Positions 36,443 through 46,831 of a DNA stretch of 64,000 nt are shown one piece after another. Numbering within the stretch: the first letter of the stretch is position 1; every line of letters begins with the position of its first letter. The position numbers and the translations under genes were made by a program. Source of the DNA: Uloborus plumipes (taxonomy: Eukaryota; Arthropoda; Arachnida; Araneae; Uloboridae). The notes beneath the pieces were generated by a model that worked only from the letters and a program-made list of their open reading frames with translations, did not search any database and had not been told where the DNA came from. The stretch lies in assembly GCA_038373865.1 (NCBI GenBank), contig JAXGGA010000025.1, positions 310,001-374,000 of the forward strand, read 5' to 3'.

Positions 36443-36999
36443 CAGTGAACTCTCACTTATACGCCGCCTCATTTATGCGCTTTTTTCACTTATACGACGA
36501 TTTTAAATAGTCCCAACACGTTCCATAGCAAAATAATAATAGTATCATTCATGTATGCGTCGCTCTAAAGATAAATATTTCACTTATACGCCGAATTTTA
36601 CCTAAAATGTAAAATTTAATTTATTTTCCTTAAAAATAAGCATTTTTCTTCACTTTCCTCTTTAATCTTTCTCCTTTATTGTTCACGGAAGACATTTTTT
36701 CCGCATGAACTAGAGTTCGGAGAAGGACAATTATCTATTATGCATCGTTTTAAAGGGAACAGTTTGTAATTAGGTATACTACAATTTTTGTTTTCTCCTT
36801 ATTATTATAGTTAGGTTACAGTAATTGCCAAACCATGGTAATATGTCTCGTTTCAATAGAAATATTCTTATTCTTTCTCTCCTTAGAAACTATGTTGCGT
36901 TTTAGTCCATTAAATAGGCTTGTTCACTTATACGTCTCTTTCACTTATACGCCTTTTTCTGTTGGTCCCTTGGGCCGGCGTATAAGTGAGAGTTCACTG
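36443..36999. mobile_element. pogo/Tigger-like MITE
   Basis: Inverted ends CAGTGAACTCTCACTTATAC (36443 and, reversed, ending 36999) continue with GCCG, and TA flanks both sides (36441-36442, 37000-37001). The CAGT start, TA duplication and 557-bp length suit a non-autonomous pogo/Tigger element. The motif CACTTATACG occurs at least four more times inside, near 36488, 36581, 36925 and 36941. There is no transposase coding. Confidence 0.85.
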
Positions 37000-37371
37000 T
37001 AAAACCATCATTCGTATTTGCACATTAACAGTGAATTACGTATCTTTTCTTCTAAAGAAAACAAAAAACAAAGTGAGTTTTAAGTGCTTCGATGATATTT
37101 TCCACCATATTACTCATCAGCGATAATAGTGGAGCTTCTTAAAAATGAAAAAAACGAATACTTATTAATTTAAAATCCTTATTAAATGCTGTGTCTTGCT
37201 AAAAAAACTCGCACGAAGTCAATTTACATAATTAGTGCTTGGTAGTAACCTATAAACAATTACATTAACGGTGACATGCTATTAAACTTTCATAATTTAA
37301 AAGAAAGTGTTTCAAACATTACGTATACAATGTGAATTAAGAGAAGAAAAATCAAACGGTAAATCTTACCA

Positions 37372-39184
37372 CTATTATATATGCGAAAGTTTGTATGGAT
37401 GTTTGGATGGATGTATGTTTGTTCCTCTTTCACGCAAAAACTACTGAATGGATTTTAATGAAACTTTTACCATAATGTAGCTTATACATCAGAATAACAC
37501 ATAGGCTATAGTTTATAACGATATTTGAAAAAGTTCGATTGGTAGCGCGTTTTTCATTCCAATTTAAGGTACATTTTTCGTATAAATCCGCGAAGGCTTC
37601 CAACAAACTAATTCAGTATTTAATGCATCATCTCAACTTCCTGTCGATAGCTAGAATTGCGTGTATCATTTCTACTTTTCGCATTAAATTTTCAAGGCTT
37701 TTCTCCAGTCAAATCAAAAAGTAATTTTTTTTTCAACTTCAGGGTTAATATCCAGGCTTTTACATAGACATTGAAAACGCTCGCGCGCCCGCTTTCTAAC
37801 GAGCTTTTACCATGATTTGTATTTTAAAACATTTTGTAACAACTGTAATCTTAGTTGTAAATAGAATATTTATCCTTAAGCAATGTGTTTTTTAATGTGC
37901 TTTGAAACGTGCAAATATTATTTTGTTGGACAAATGTATTCCTTTATTAGTAGATTGTTCACTGCATCAATTATTTTCGCGAGTTTATGTGTTTTAGAGT
38001 ATCGGTATAACGTAATCGCTTTAAAGAGATTGGCATCTAATAAATGGATTATGTTCATTATTTTCCAATTTGATGGAGCTTTAAATACAACTTAACGGCA
38101 TTTCTTAAATTTATTTGCGTTGATTGGACACTTTCTCGGGGTACTTACAATTGGGCAGTTGCTTAGGCAGGGATTCAAGTGAAACAGGCTGTCGCAAACT
38201 GCAATCGCTACTGGAAATGAATTACATTAGAACGTTTCTTGATACTGGAAATTAATTACCATCGTGACGTTTGCCTATGAAAAACGAGCTAGATAAAACG
38301 TCACAGCCTACTTGGCGAATAAGAGGAGATGGCCGACTGCTTGTGAGCTCTTATTGGCTCCGCTCGTAGTGACGTCATTTCCAAGTTAAGCTGATGATAA
38401 TGTAATTCACTTCCAGTAGCGATTGCATTCGAAGCGATCGCAGTGCTGTTTCACTTGAATCCCTGCCTTAGTATCCAATTGAACAGGAATTTTGCCAAAT
38501 TTGTTGCAAGAAGATTTTAATAACTGAGATTTCCGGCGATTTTTTCAACTGACACCAGTTTCTGTGCCAAAGAATACGTAATAATACTTTACTTCTTACA
38601 CGACGTAACCAAAATAAAATGATTATTGTCTGATATTTATCGACTGCGGCAAAATCTTAGCCATCGATATAATACTTCCACATTTGAAAAGTTAAGTTTT
38701 TTTTCTTTTGTTCGCCGATTCCGTGTGTATCCATTAAAAATTTTTTTTAACATTATGTCAAAACGTAAAGTAATCCGCATACTAAATTAATAAAACCTTT
38801 AAACAAGACTAAAATTACCATTAATTTCCGCTTTTGCACAAAAAATTGTCAAATGTTCCCTATTAATTTCGAAATCAACAATGACAAAAACTTATAACGT
38901 CAATTTATTATCAGCAATAGTATCTCAGCATTTGATGACTATTTCTCTGTGACAAAAATTAGTGACATAATAATACTTAGTGTATTTTCATAAAGTAGGG
39001 AGGGGAGAAAAATTATCCTATGTATAACAAAACAGTTACCGCAAATTAGGCGACATTTTAAAAATCGTCAAAGCGGTGCGGTGTGTTTTGAGTTCGTTCA
39101 GTTCAGGGAAAAAAAACGAAGGTGAGTATAAATTGTTTCTCAATAGTATTACTGACCCAGGCAAAGCCGGGTATTTTTGCTAGT
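37372..39184 (+). mobile_element. Helentron-like element, non-autonomous, with a nested MITE
   Basis: The left end (TATTATATATGCGAAAGTTT, then GGATGTTTGGATGGATG and CTCTTTCACGCAAAAACTAC) is, from memory, the common 5' terminus of a rolling-circle family in arthropods. The right end has an imperfect hairpin, ACCCaGGC-aaa-GCCGGGT (about 39154-39172), and a terminal CTAGT at 39180-39184. Between them about 1.8 kb has no Rep/helicase coding. A 302-bp Harbinger MITE interrupts it at 38166. The left boundary is approximate. Confidence 0.75.
38166..38467. mobile_element. PIF/Harbinger-type MITE
   Basis: Inverted ends GGCAGGGATTCAAGTGAAAC (left and, reversed, right) with 3-bp target duplications TTA at 38163-38165 and 38468-38470. 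GGC-starting ends plus TTA are the signature of PIF/Harbinger. Subterminal blocks (ATCGCTACTGGAA, TGAATTACATTA) also pair. A TGACGTCA palindrome lies at 38370-38377. Removing the element restores a continuous Helentron interior. Confidence 0.88.
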
Positions 39185-39298
39185 ATACATATAAAGAAAG
39201 TACATACAGGAAATGTTTCCTTAAAATTAATAAAAGATATAGATTAATAAATATAGAGAGATTTATTCAGAAATGGCTGTCAAGAGATATAGATGGAC

Positions 39299-39381
39299 AA
39301 ATAGATAGATAGATAGATAGATAGAAGATAGATAGATAGAAGATAGAAAATAGATAGCTAGAAGATAGATGGATAGATACT
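39299..39381. repeat. GATA/AGATAGAT microsatellite
   Basis: An imperfect (GATA)n tract with GAAGATAGAT interruptions lies about 115 bp after the Helentron end. Confidence 0.95.
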
Positions 39382-39820
39382 GATGTGGACATGCACAGAA
39401 ATATATAAGATAGATATAAACACAACTATTGAGCTATAAATATAAATTGAAGTCAATATAGCCATTAAATGTATCACATTTGGATGCATCAGAAGTAACT
39501 GATGGATGTGTTCCAGACTTGATCCTTGAGCCCACATTACCAGTTGAGAGTAACTACTTAATAACATACAAGAATATGGGGAAAAGAGGGCAAATCTGAA
39601 GGAGTTGGGATTTTTCGATTTATTAGCTAAACTATAAATTACTCCCATTTCTCAATAATAACCTAGATTTTACCATCGTAGACATTTTACAGATAGCCCG
39701 TCGACGCATCTCGAAGTCATCCTATTGGCGACTCGGCGAAATGAAATCTCCATCCTGTCTCCTTATAAATTCCTCCCGGCTGCAATTCAGTGGACTTAAT
39801 TCTCCAACTTAATTCGAGGA

Positions 39821-39985
39821 ATGCTGTCTTCGAAGTTGCGCCTTAATCACGCAAGACATCCGCACTTGTTGCCCAGCAAGCAAATGCATTATTCATGGAG
39901 TTACAGGATCCGTAAATGGGAGTTTGATGCACTGGGGAAAGTTTTCGATAGCCCATTGCTTCGAATTAACACGGAGTGGTTGTGA
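39821..39985 (+). other. Small unrecognised open frame in a complex, possibly single-copy patch
   Basis: The patch 39670-40140 is clearly less AT-rich than its surroundings and has no repeat signature. Within it a 54-codon ATG frame (starting MLSSKLRLNHARHPHLL, ending INTEWL) is open. I recognise no domain. The patch is as likely to be a conserved regulatory element as coding. The block GCATTATTCATGGAGTTA (39886-39903) recurs with one difference at 35951. Confidence 0.15.
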
Positions 39986-40140
39986 GCAAAGTTCCCGCGT
40001 CTGGACTGAAAGGTCGCGAATTCATTTTAACGGTAATGGTTAGGGAGTGATGTCGATACATTTTAATTGATAATTCATGTGCGAATTGGCTGGTGAAGTC
40101 ACGTGGGCTTCGATTAGTAACATCTTGTTATTGGGTGAGT

Positions 40141-41929
40141 TGTTTTGGAGAAGTTAGGTCACAGGGATGTTAATTAATTACTATCATTTTCTTCATCAAC
40201 ACTTTTTGGAGCATTTTGAGGTCAAATTCAAAGAAAAAATGGTTTTGTTACAAAAAAAAAAAAAGAGCTGTTTTCCAAATAATAACAAATGTATCATGTA
40301 AAACAAGGCTTCATAATCACTTTCATATTTCGTAAGAAGAAGCAGATTCTTTGATGCATTACTCGTTTTTGTCTGGTGTAAAATTTATGCGAAAATTATT
40401 AATTTTTACAACACTGCAGCTTTTAACCAGTTTTCACTGTTTTAACTAATGTCTTATGTTTTTCAACGGTAATTTTATTTCTTCCTTAAAGTTATAAGCT
40501 TTACGAAATGTATTTTCACGCTATAGAAGGCTACTCGATTGACAATTTCCTCTTTAAAACATTATTATCGGAAGCATATTTTAGGTATGTTTTTAATCTC
40601 CTAGAGTGACCTGGAGAAATTTCTTATCAGTGCAGAACGAAAAGCATTGGATAATACCAGATTAGGATAATTATTAGACATTACAGATATAAACAGTTCT
40701 TAACTTGCATGGAAGCTCTAAACCTCAGCTATAGTTTTTTTTTCCAACGGCTTACCACCATGCCATCCCAGCCGATGACATAAATTTAATTGAAATTTGC
40801 AGAAAGAGAAGGTCCCATCTATTTCAAAATCGGATCAATAAGAATTACTTTAATCTGTGTAAATAATTATACAGTACTGCTAATTTAAGAAAGAAAACAA
40901 AAATCATGTCTTACGCAAATTGTTCAAACGAATATTAATTTATTTGAAAAAAAATAAACAGGCAAAGCGTGAAAAAAAAAAAAGTTTTTTAGCTCCTCTA
41001 ATTTTCAAAAACATTGATTAAGCTAGTTTTGATACTGAGCAACTCAACTAGTAAGAAAACAAAATTACAAAAATTGGGGATTGATTCACAACTAAGAAAA
41101 CAAACTTTTTTTTTGTTAAACAAAAAATAGCCTAATGAAAAAATTACGAAAACATAATTTAAGAAGAAATTCCACTGTGAAAATTCTTATCAACTAAATT
41201 AACACTAATTGACATTGTAAAGTGACTAAATACTCAAGAAATGGAAAGATTAATTTCATTGTTAACTCTTCTATGGAGCAATATTTCTTAGAATTAGTTT
41301 TAAATATAAATTATTTTTGCTGAAGTTCATATTCTATTCGTAATAATTAAGATATCATGAAGATATTTTGAATCAAGTGTAACTCAAATTAATTAAATTT
41401 CTTTAATGAATATTTTTTTTATAAAACATGCATTGTTATTGAAATTGTGAAAATGCTAATAAAAAACTCCTATTAATCAGAATGTCTGAAATTCAATAAT
41501 TTCAAAAATTAAGCGAAATAAATGTAGCATTTAAATGAGACTGGTTTAGCTTACTTACTTTTTGCTCATTTTTATGAGCTTTTTAACTTAATTTCTGGCA
41601 AAGGTAACAGTGAAAGGCATAAATAAATAAATACATGTAAATATTCTTTCTCTTACAAACCTCGCAGAAAGGAATAAAAAATAAATCCAGTCCATAAATA
41701 CCGAAAAATGAAGTTTCGAAACTATGTTGAAACGTTAGGGAAACTTCGTCTGCACTCTCCCCTCCTCCGCATACACGTCCCAACGCGTGAATAATCTCAT
41801 CAGAGAAAAACATTTTTTGCTTAAATCTAATTCCAGTGTTTCAGATTTTCATTTTTTACTAAACTTCAGTCAATAAGAACTGAAAAAACACCTTTGTGCT
41901 GGAAAAATGGAATAGGAATAATTAACGTT
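40141..41929. other. No gene recognised
   Basis: AT-rich sequence with A/T homopolymers and only short frames; no repeat ends recognised. Confidence 0.5.
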
Positions 41930-42103
41930 TTAGCGCACAAAATTTGCGAAAGTTTGCAGATACGTGTTTCAGGGTTACGAGGAATCTCTTTTTCAATGCA
42001 ACGAAGTGTGAGCTTCAGGAGGAAAAATCATCAAAAAAAGCAACCGAGCTTTTCTCACGAGTCCAACGCCTAACCCATCGGGCCATTTCGGCCCCTCTTT
42101 TAC
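41930..42103 (-). mobile_element. SINE-like fragment with tRNA-like head
   Basis: On the minus strand, from about 42103, GGGCCGAAATGGCCCGATGG GTTAGGCGTTGGACTCGTGA resembles the acceptor, D-arm and anticodon-arm order of a tRNA, with a box-A-like TGGCCCGATGG. No box B (GGTTCGA) follows, so it is not a tRNA gene. The body contains TTGCATTGAAAAAGAG and GAAACACGTATCTGCA, a module shared with the MITE at 27180. A tRNA-derived SINE with a lost or replaced second box is the best reading. Confidence 0.45.
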
Positions 42104-42638
42104 TTTTACAGACGATAGGTTAAAAAACTAATTGACAAAATAAACAGTGCTCTAATAGATTAACTTCCAACAGAATTACAAAGAAGATTACACACTATAT
42201 ATTTAAAATTAAAAAATAATGTGAAATTGCTTAGGAGAAAATGATATATGTTTAAAGGAAAAATTTTCAAGTTTTACTTTTTGGAAGAAGGGGGGGGGGG
42301 GGGGGGGAACTATAATAACTTTCAATACTCTAATTAGAACTTTGTGCTGGAAAAACGGATTGCCAAAACACTTCTCCAACGGAAGTCTACTTCTTTAGAC
42401 TACTAATAAAAGAAAACTCTTTCCAGTGGAATGTTTTTTTTTATCATTTGATTTTTCAGTTACAAACCAAAACTGCATTTTTATTAACGTCATCTTTTTT
42501 TTTTTGCTATTTTAGGATCAACTATAAAACATCTAACGCTAAAACATCAATGTTGGGAAAAATATCGATCTCAAAACATCGATATCGCTCCCATCCGTTA
42601 GTATCAGTAGAAGGTAAATCATAATACATACGTATAGG
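42104..42638. other. No gene recognised
   Basis: AT-rich, with a long G-run at 42290-42307. No open frame or repeat end is supported. Confidence 0.5.
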
Positions 42639-42681
42639 TACACTGCTAAAAATGAAATGTTGTTTTAACAGTATAATACTA

Positions 42682-45118
42682 CCCAAACAGCACTACTTTG
42701 TCCTTTAGACGTCCTAGAAATGTCATTTCAGGACTAACTCAAAATATTAACTCATCCTTTGGACGTTTAAATTTCATCCCGCGGTGATCGAGGGACAGCC
42801 TTGGGACCGTTCAATGTCCGCGAAGTGTTCTTCCCCAGTTGGTCCCTGTATTGTCAGCAGCCATCCCAAGGACTTATGCCTTTCGTGGTCCTCAGGACGT
42901 TTAGAAAACATTATACCCTGGTTGTTCAAATGATGTCAGACGTTCTTTCATTGGCTATGTCTAGGACCAAGCTTTTTGTGGTTGGTCCTTCGGCCGTTAA
43001 ATGGACTAATTAAAATGAGCAAAAGACGTCCTACGAACTATTGCCGTTCAAATGTTAGTTCTCTTTAGAACATTAGACGGACTATATGTCAAGTGTTCAA
43101 CTTATTATTTCATTAATAACTTGGCTGTCTGCAAGTACTCGAGGGATCTTTTACATGCCGCATAATCATACGACATGAGCGCTGTCGATTTTCTGCATCA
43201 TGGAAAATCCACCGGCTGGAGCCGGGTTCGAACCCGCGCTGTTGGGCGTAAGAGGCCAGCATCTTAACCACTATACCACTCTGTCGGTGGTATAGTGTCA
43301 TAATTTCAATCTTTTTGGAATTAAAAAAGCCCTTTTGATTTCAGAAATAAAAAAGTAATCTTAGCTATCTTTTCGGCATTAGGGCATTTCTTCAACTTCG
43401 GTGCGGAAAACTATTTCAGAACTATTTTTAAAATTTTAATAACAAAAAATATTGCATCAGTGAACGATTTTTATGTAATACTAATACAATTCAAATCTAT
43501 TTGAAAAAAAAACAAATCGTATTTTTACCCTAAAGTAAACTATTTAAGAATGATAATTACAAATTTCAAATGTGTGTGCTTATAACAGAAAATGGTGTAT
43601 ATACTTATTTTTATTTTTATTTCTTTTACAATTAATATGTGTCAATTAAAAAATCGTCTAATAAATTTAGGGATAGTTTGTTTTTATAATAATTTAAAAC
43701 TAAAATTTTCATTTTAGAGGTTTAAAGATTAAAAAAAAAAGCGTCAGTAGAATTATATTTTACATTTTATAACGAATTTAAAAAGAAAAAGAAAGAAAAA
43801 AAGCTTAAAGCAATCATTATTTAAAAAAAAATTCTTCAGGATATACAGTAGTGTATTAATATCAGGTCATTAGCTTAGTATAAACTTTAATAAATCAAGT
43901 ACAAATTTTGATGTTTTAAATTTGAGAGAAGGAGAGCATTTTCGGCAAAACTTTTTTTTTTAATTTTGACCTCTATCAAAATTTGATCAAGAATTTTGAC
44001 TATCATGAACGTTTTAAAAATGTATGTCCATTTCCACACACAAAAATTCAAACTAAATCATTTTTGACTCTTAAAATGTCCTTCTACTTTTTTGTTTATT
44101 AATATACTTTGAAAATACTTCAATTTTTATGTAACTTCGTTCATTTCTCGGCTTTATAGTAGTTAAATATTTCAACTTTACTTGTAAAAAAATCCAAGTT
44201 CTTCGGAACAAATCCCCCACTTTTCCATTTAGAATAAAGTATATTAGAAGTCCAAAAATTTCATAGATGAATTTGGAAAAAAAATTCACTTCGTACTCAC
44301 CACTTTCACTCAAAATAAGAATTTTCGAAGTTAAATAAGTAAGTCCTATAATCGACTGATTTGACTCATTTGCAGGACATCCTAAGAAGGAAGACCGCAG
44401 GATGTCAGAAAATAAAGTCTTTCGTAAGTCCTGAAATGTTGCAGTTTACTTCAGGCTATCCGGAGGACAATAATAAAATTTGTACTTGGGACGTCCTATG
44501 TGATGCTCCTTAGGATGACCTCATGTCATCGAATTTTACAGTACACCATGACATAATTTAAAAAAATATTTCGGACAAACACAAGCTTGTTTTGTATTTA
44601 TTTGGTTTTTAAAATTAGTTGTAGAGCTACTTTGAGCTTCCCATTTCATATTTAATTGTAAAATTTAAAAAAATTGTATTTTTTCAAGGAGTTTTTTTCT
44701 TTCTAAAATTTGTAGCATATTTTCATGTTTAGTTAGTTTAAATATTATTTTCATGCTTTGTATAAGTTTTGTGCATCATAGTTTACTGTCATTTGTAATA
44801 AATTTCATTTCGAAAAGAAAAAATAAATTTTCCCTGGGAACTTGAAAATAATGTCTTAAAAACAATTGATTTTGTTGAGACTTGGGACATCCTAAGAGAT
44901 AAGTTCCCAGGACATTTGGAAAAAAAGTTCGTGGTGCGTCCTGAAAGGATGCGGATGACTTTTGGTCATCCTTAGACCTAAAAAAAAAAAAATAGTCCGT
45001 GGGACGTCCTGTGAGGCGCATCTAAGGATTGCCAAATTTCATCGATTTTGACATCAGACCAGATTCGGACGTTCAGGTCATAATATGGACGTCCATTGGA
45101 CGTTTCGTGCTGTATGGG
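42682..45118. mobile_element. 2.4-kb non-autonomous element with GGACGTCC-type repeats
   Basis: Ends CCCAAACAGCAC and, inverted, CCCATACAGCAC are flanked by TA at 42680-42681 and 45119-45120. Rejoining at TA gives AATACTAGTAGCAGAGG, matching the host MITE (AATACTGGGAGCAGAGG in copy 1). Both arms are packed with GACGTCC/GGACGT motifs. In the right arm a ~170-bp module (GGACATCCTAAG ... GGGACGTCCT) is repeated with a ~510-bp period, at 44375 and 44885. No transposase is visible. TA duplication and CCC ends do not let me name the superfamily. It contains a SINE at 43115. Confidence 0.82.
43115..43290 (-). mobile_element. tRNA-derived SINE
   Basis: On the minus strand, box A TGGTATAGTGG (43268-43278) and box B GGTTCGAACCC (43224-43234) are correctly spaced for a tRNA-type RNA polymerase III promoter. 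The intervening loop CTCTTAC suggests a Lys(CTT)-like ancestor. The flanking halves do not form a 7-bp acceptor stem, so this is a SINE head and not a tRNA gene. The body includes ATGCGGCATGTAAAAGATCC, which I remember as common in arthropod SINEs. It translates by accident into a peptide often mis-annotated as a protein. Confidence 0.82.
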
Positions 45119-45249
45119 TAGTAGCAGAGGTTCCAGTTTAAAACTAAAATGCACAGTAATAAACTGTTAAACTAGCGATTTTACAGTTTACTACTGTAAA
45201 ATTAGCAGTTTTAGTTTACTATTGTAAATTAGTAATTTTACGGTTTATT

Positions 45250-45418
45250 CAGGGACGTCATTTCAAGTTTTTCCGGGGGGGGGGGCAAAGGGTCCAAACA
45301 TAATGCAATTTCACCGGAAAACATCAAAAACCACGCCCACTTATATGTAAATACATTGATTTCTCAACTCCGGGGGGGGGGGCAATTGATTCCCCCCCCC
45401 CCCTAAATGACGTACCTG
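45250..45418 (+). mobile_element. hAT-type MITE, copy 3 of 3
   Basis: 169 bp, ends CAGGGACGTCATTT and, inverted, CAGGTACGTCATTT, with an eroded 8-bp target duplication (GGTTTATT / GATTTAGC). The interior matches copy 2 closely: GCAAAGGGTCCAAACA, AATGCAATTTCA and CCACGCCCACTTATA, framed by G- and C-runs. It is inserted in the split MITE at 42641-46829. Confidence 0.88.
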
Positions 45419-45490
45419 GATTTAGCACTGTAAAATTAACAATTTAACAGTTGATTACTGTAAAGTTGGCAATTTTACAGTTTATTACTA

Positions 45491-46781
45491 CCGTAAAATG
45501 GGGTGTATAGGAACAGTGGGGTCAATCGGAACAGAACTTCCCGACCGTATAAAGAAATTCTTCATAAATATACTATTGGGTTTTTTTAGCCATGGATTTT
45601 TTTAAAGAAAGGTAAGATCATAGGAAGTAGGAAAAAATTACTTTCGTCTATCTGGAAACGCTACTGGCTTCTGAGGAGGGCTTCACGTGGAATTCTAGAA
45701 AATATCACGTTTTCATAGACTGCAAAACTTCATATGTATGAACAAAACTTCTTATATTTAAAAACTAAGAGTGGTATGTTTCAACTATACATGTACCTGA
45801 ACAACAGAATACGACATTAGAATTTACATTTTTTATAAATTGCGTCATAAAAATGAAGAATTCTGAAAAATGCCATAGGAAAAAAAATTGCGGGGTGAAT
45901 CGGAACACTTAGTTCTGTTGTTCCAATTCAAACTTATTTGAAGGAAACTGTTTGAAAAATCAAGATTCTAACCCCAATTCTTCTAATCAAGATAAGGACA
46001 AGAATTTATTACTGTTTATCCCTTCTGGTGAGCACCTAGATCTTAGAATAACAAAAAGTTGCAGATTTTAAAAGATTTTTTCTCCAGGAGACTTTTTTTT
46101 ACTTAAAATACGAAGGGGAAAGTCACATAGACTTTATGTAGTAAAAGTACAGCACACAGACAGTGATGAATAAGCGAAAAAATCTTTCAGGACAATCCCC
46201 GAAACCCAGAGATTTCAAGAAACTAAAGAAAAAGCAGAGTTTATCCCAGGAGATGTTATGAAAAAACTTAACCCAAGTCACAATTGCTAGTTTTAAGGAC
46301 AAGTACATATTTGTAGACTACATGAGTGACTTCCATTCATGTTAAATCTTTGTATTTCAATTCAAAAGCATTTCTTAAAATTACTTTTCATTTTTCATAA
46401 GTTTAAAATTATTTTGAATTTTGACAAATTATAAACGTTTACTGGTATTGAAATTATACATTTATTTGACAGTAATTATCTGTTCTTATTCTCCCCCATC
46501 AATATTACTCATGTTTGTGAGACCTATTACAGGTTAAAGTGAAAAAAATAAAAATTTTAACATGTGTTCCGATTGACCCCTATCAGCGGGGTGATTCGGA
46601 ACACCCATAATTTCCTATACATTTTAATAATAATTGTTCAAAATGATTTGTCTTTGCTTGGAATATCAAAAGTAAAGCAAGACCAAAGTTTTTACCCAAA
46701 AAACCAAATTAAAAAAAAATCTTTTAACTGCTTTTTTTACAATCAAAGCTGAAAAGTGTTCCGATTCACCCCATTTTACGG
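45491..46781. mobile_element. 1.3-kb TA-flanked non-autonomous element (GGGGTG...GGAACA type)
   Basis: Inverted ends CCGTAAAATGGGGTG at 45491 and, reversed, ending 46781, with TA at 45489-45490 and 46782-46783. Solo copies of the subterminal motif GGGGTGAATCGGAACA recur inside, near 45894, and as a facing pair around 46565-46608 (GTTCCGATTGACCCC / GGGGTGATTCGGAAC). The length equals a mariner, but no transposase frame remains. It is inserted in the split MITE. Confidence 0.85.
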
Positions 46782-46831
46782 TATACAATTAGCTGTATTA
46801 TACTGAATAACCAACATTTAGTTTTAGTGTA

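Larger units (their letters stand above)
42641..46829. mobile_element. TA-flanked MITE (copy 2), split by three nested insertions
   Basis: The left end CACTGCTAAAAATGAAATG at 42641 and the right end, inverted CACTAAAACTAAATGTTG at 46829, match the family at 21876-22334. Both ends run on into AGTATAATA or TATTATACTG. TA lies at 42639-42640 and 46830-46831. Three foreign elements sit inside: 42682-45118, 45250-45418 and 45491-46781. Removing them with their target duplications leaves about 280 bp of GCAGAGGTTCCAGTTTAAAA and ACTGTAAAATTAGCA-type sequence colinear with copy 1. Confidence 0.88.

Noticed and set aside
35951..39903. 18-bp near-identical block at 35951 and 39886 as a conserved regulatory pair
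   Set aside because: One mismatch over 18 bp is near chance expectation for 64 kb of AT-rich sequence compared with itself; the flanks align only weakly.
43224..43278. Functional tRNA-Lys(CTT) gene
   Set aside because: Boxes A and B are present, but the flanks form no acceptor stem and the anticodon stem is mispaired; a SINE head explains it.
43113..43301. 62-codon minus-strand open frame (SGIVVKMLASYAQQRGFEPG)
   Set aside because: It is the accidental translation of the tRNA-derived SINE; box A and box B lie within it.
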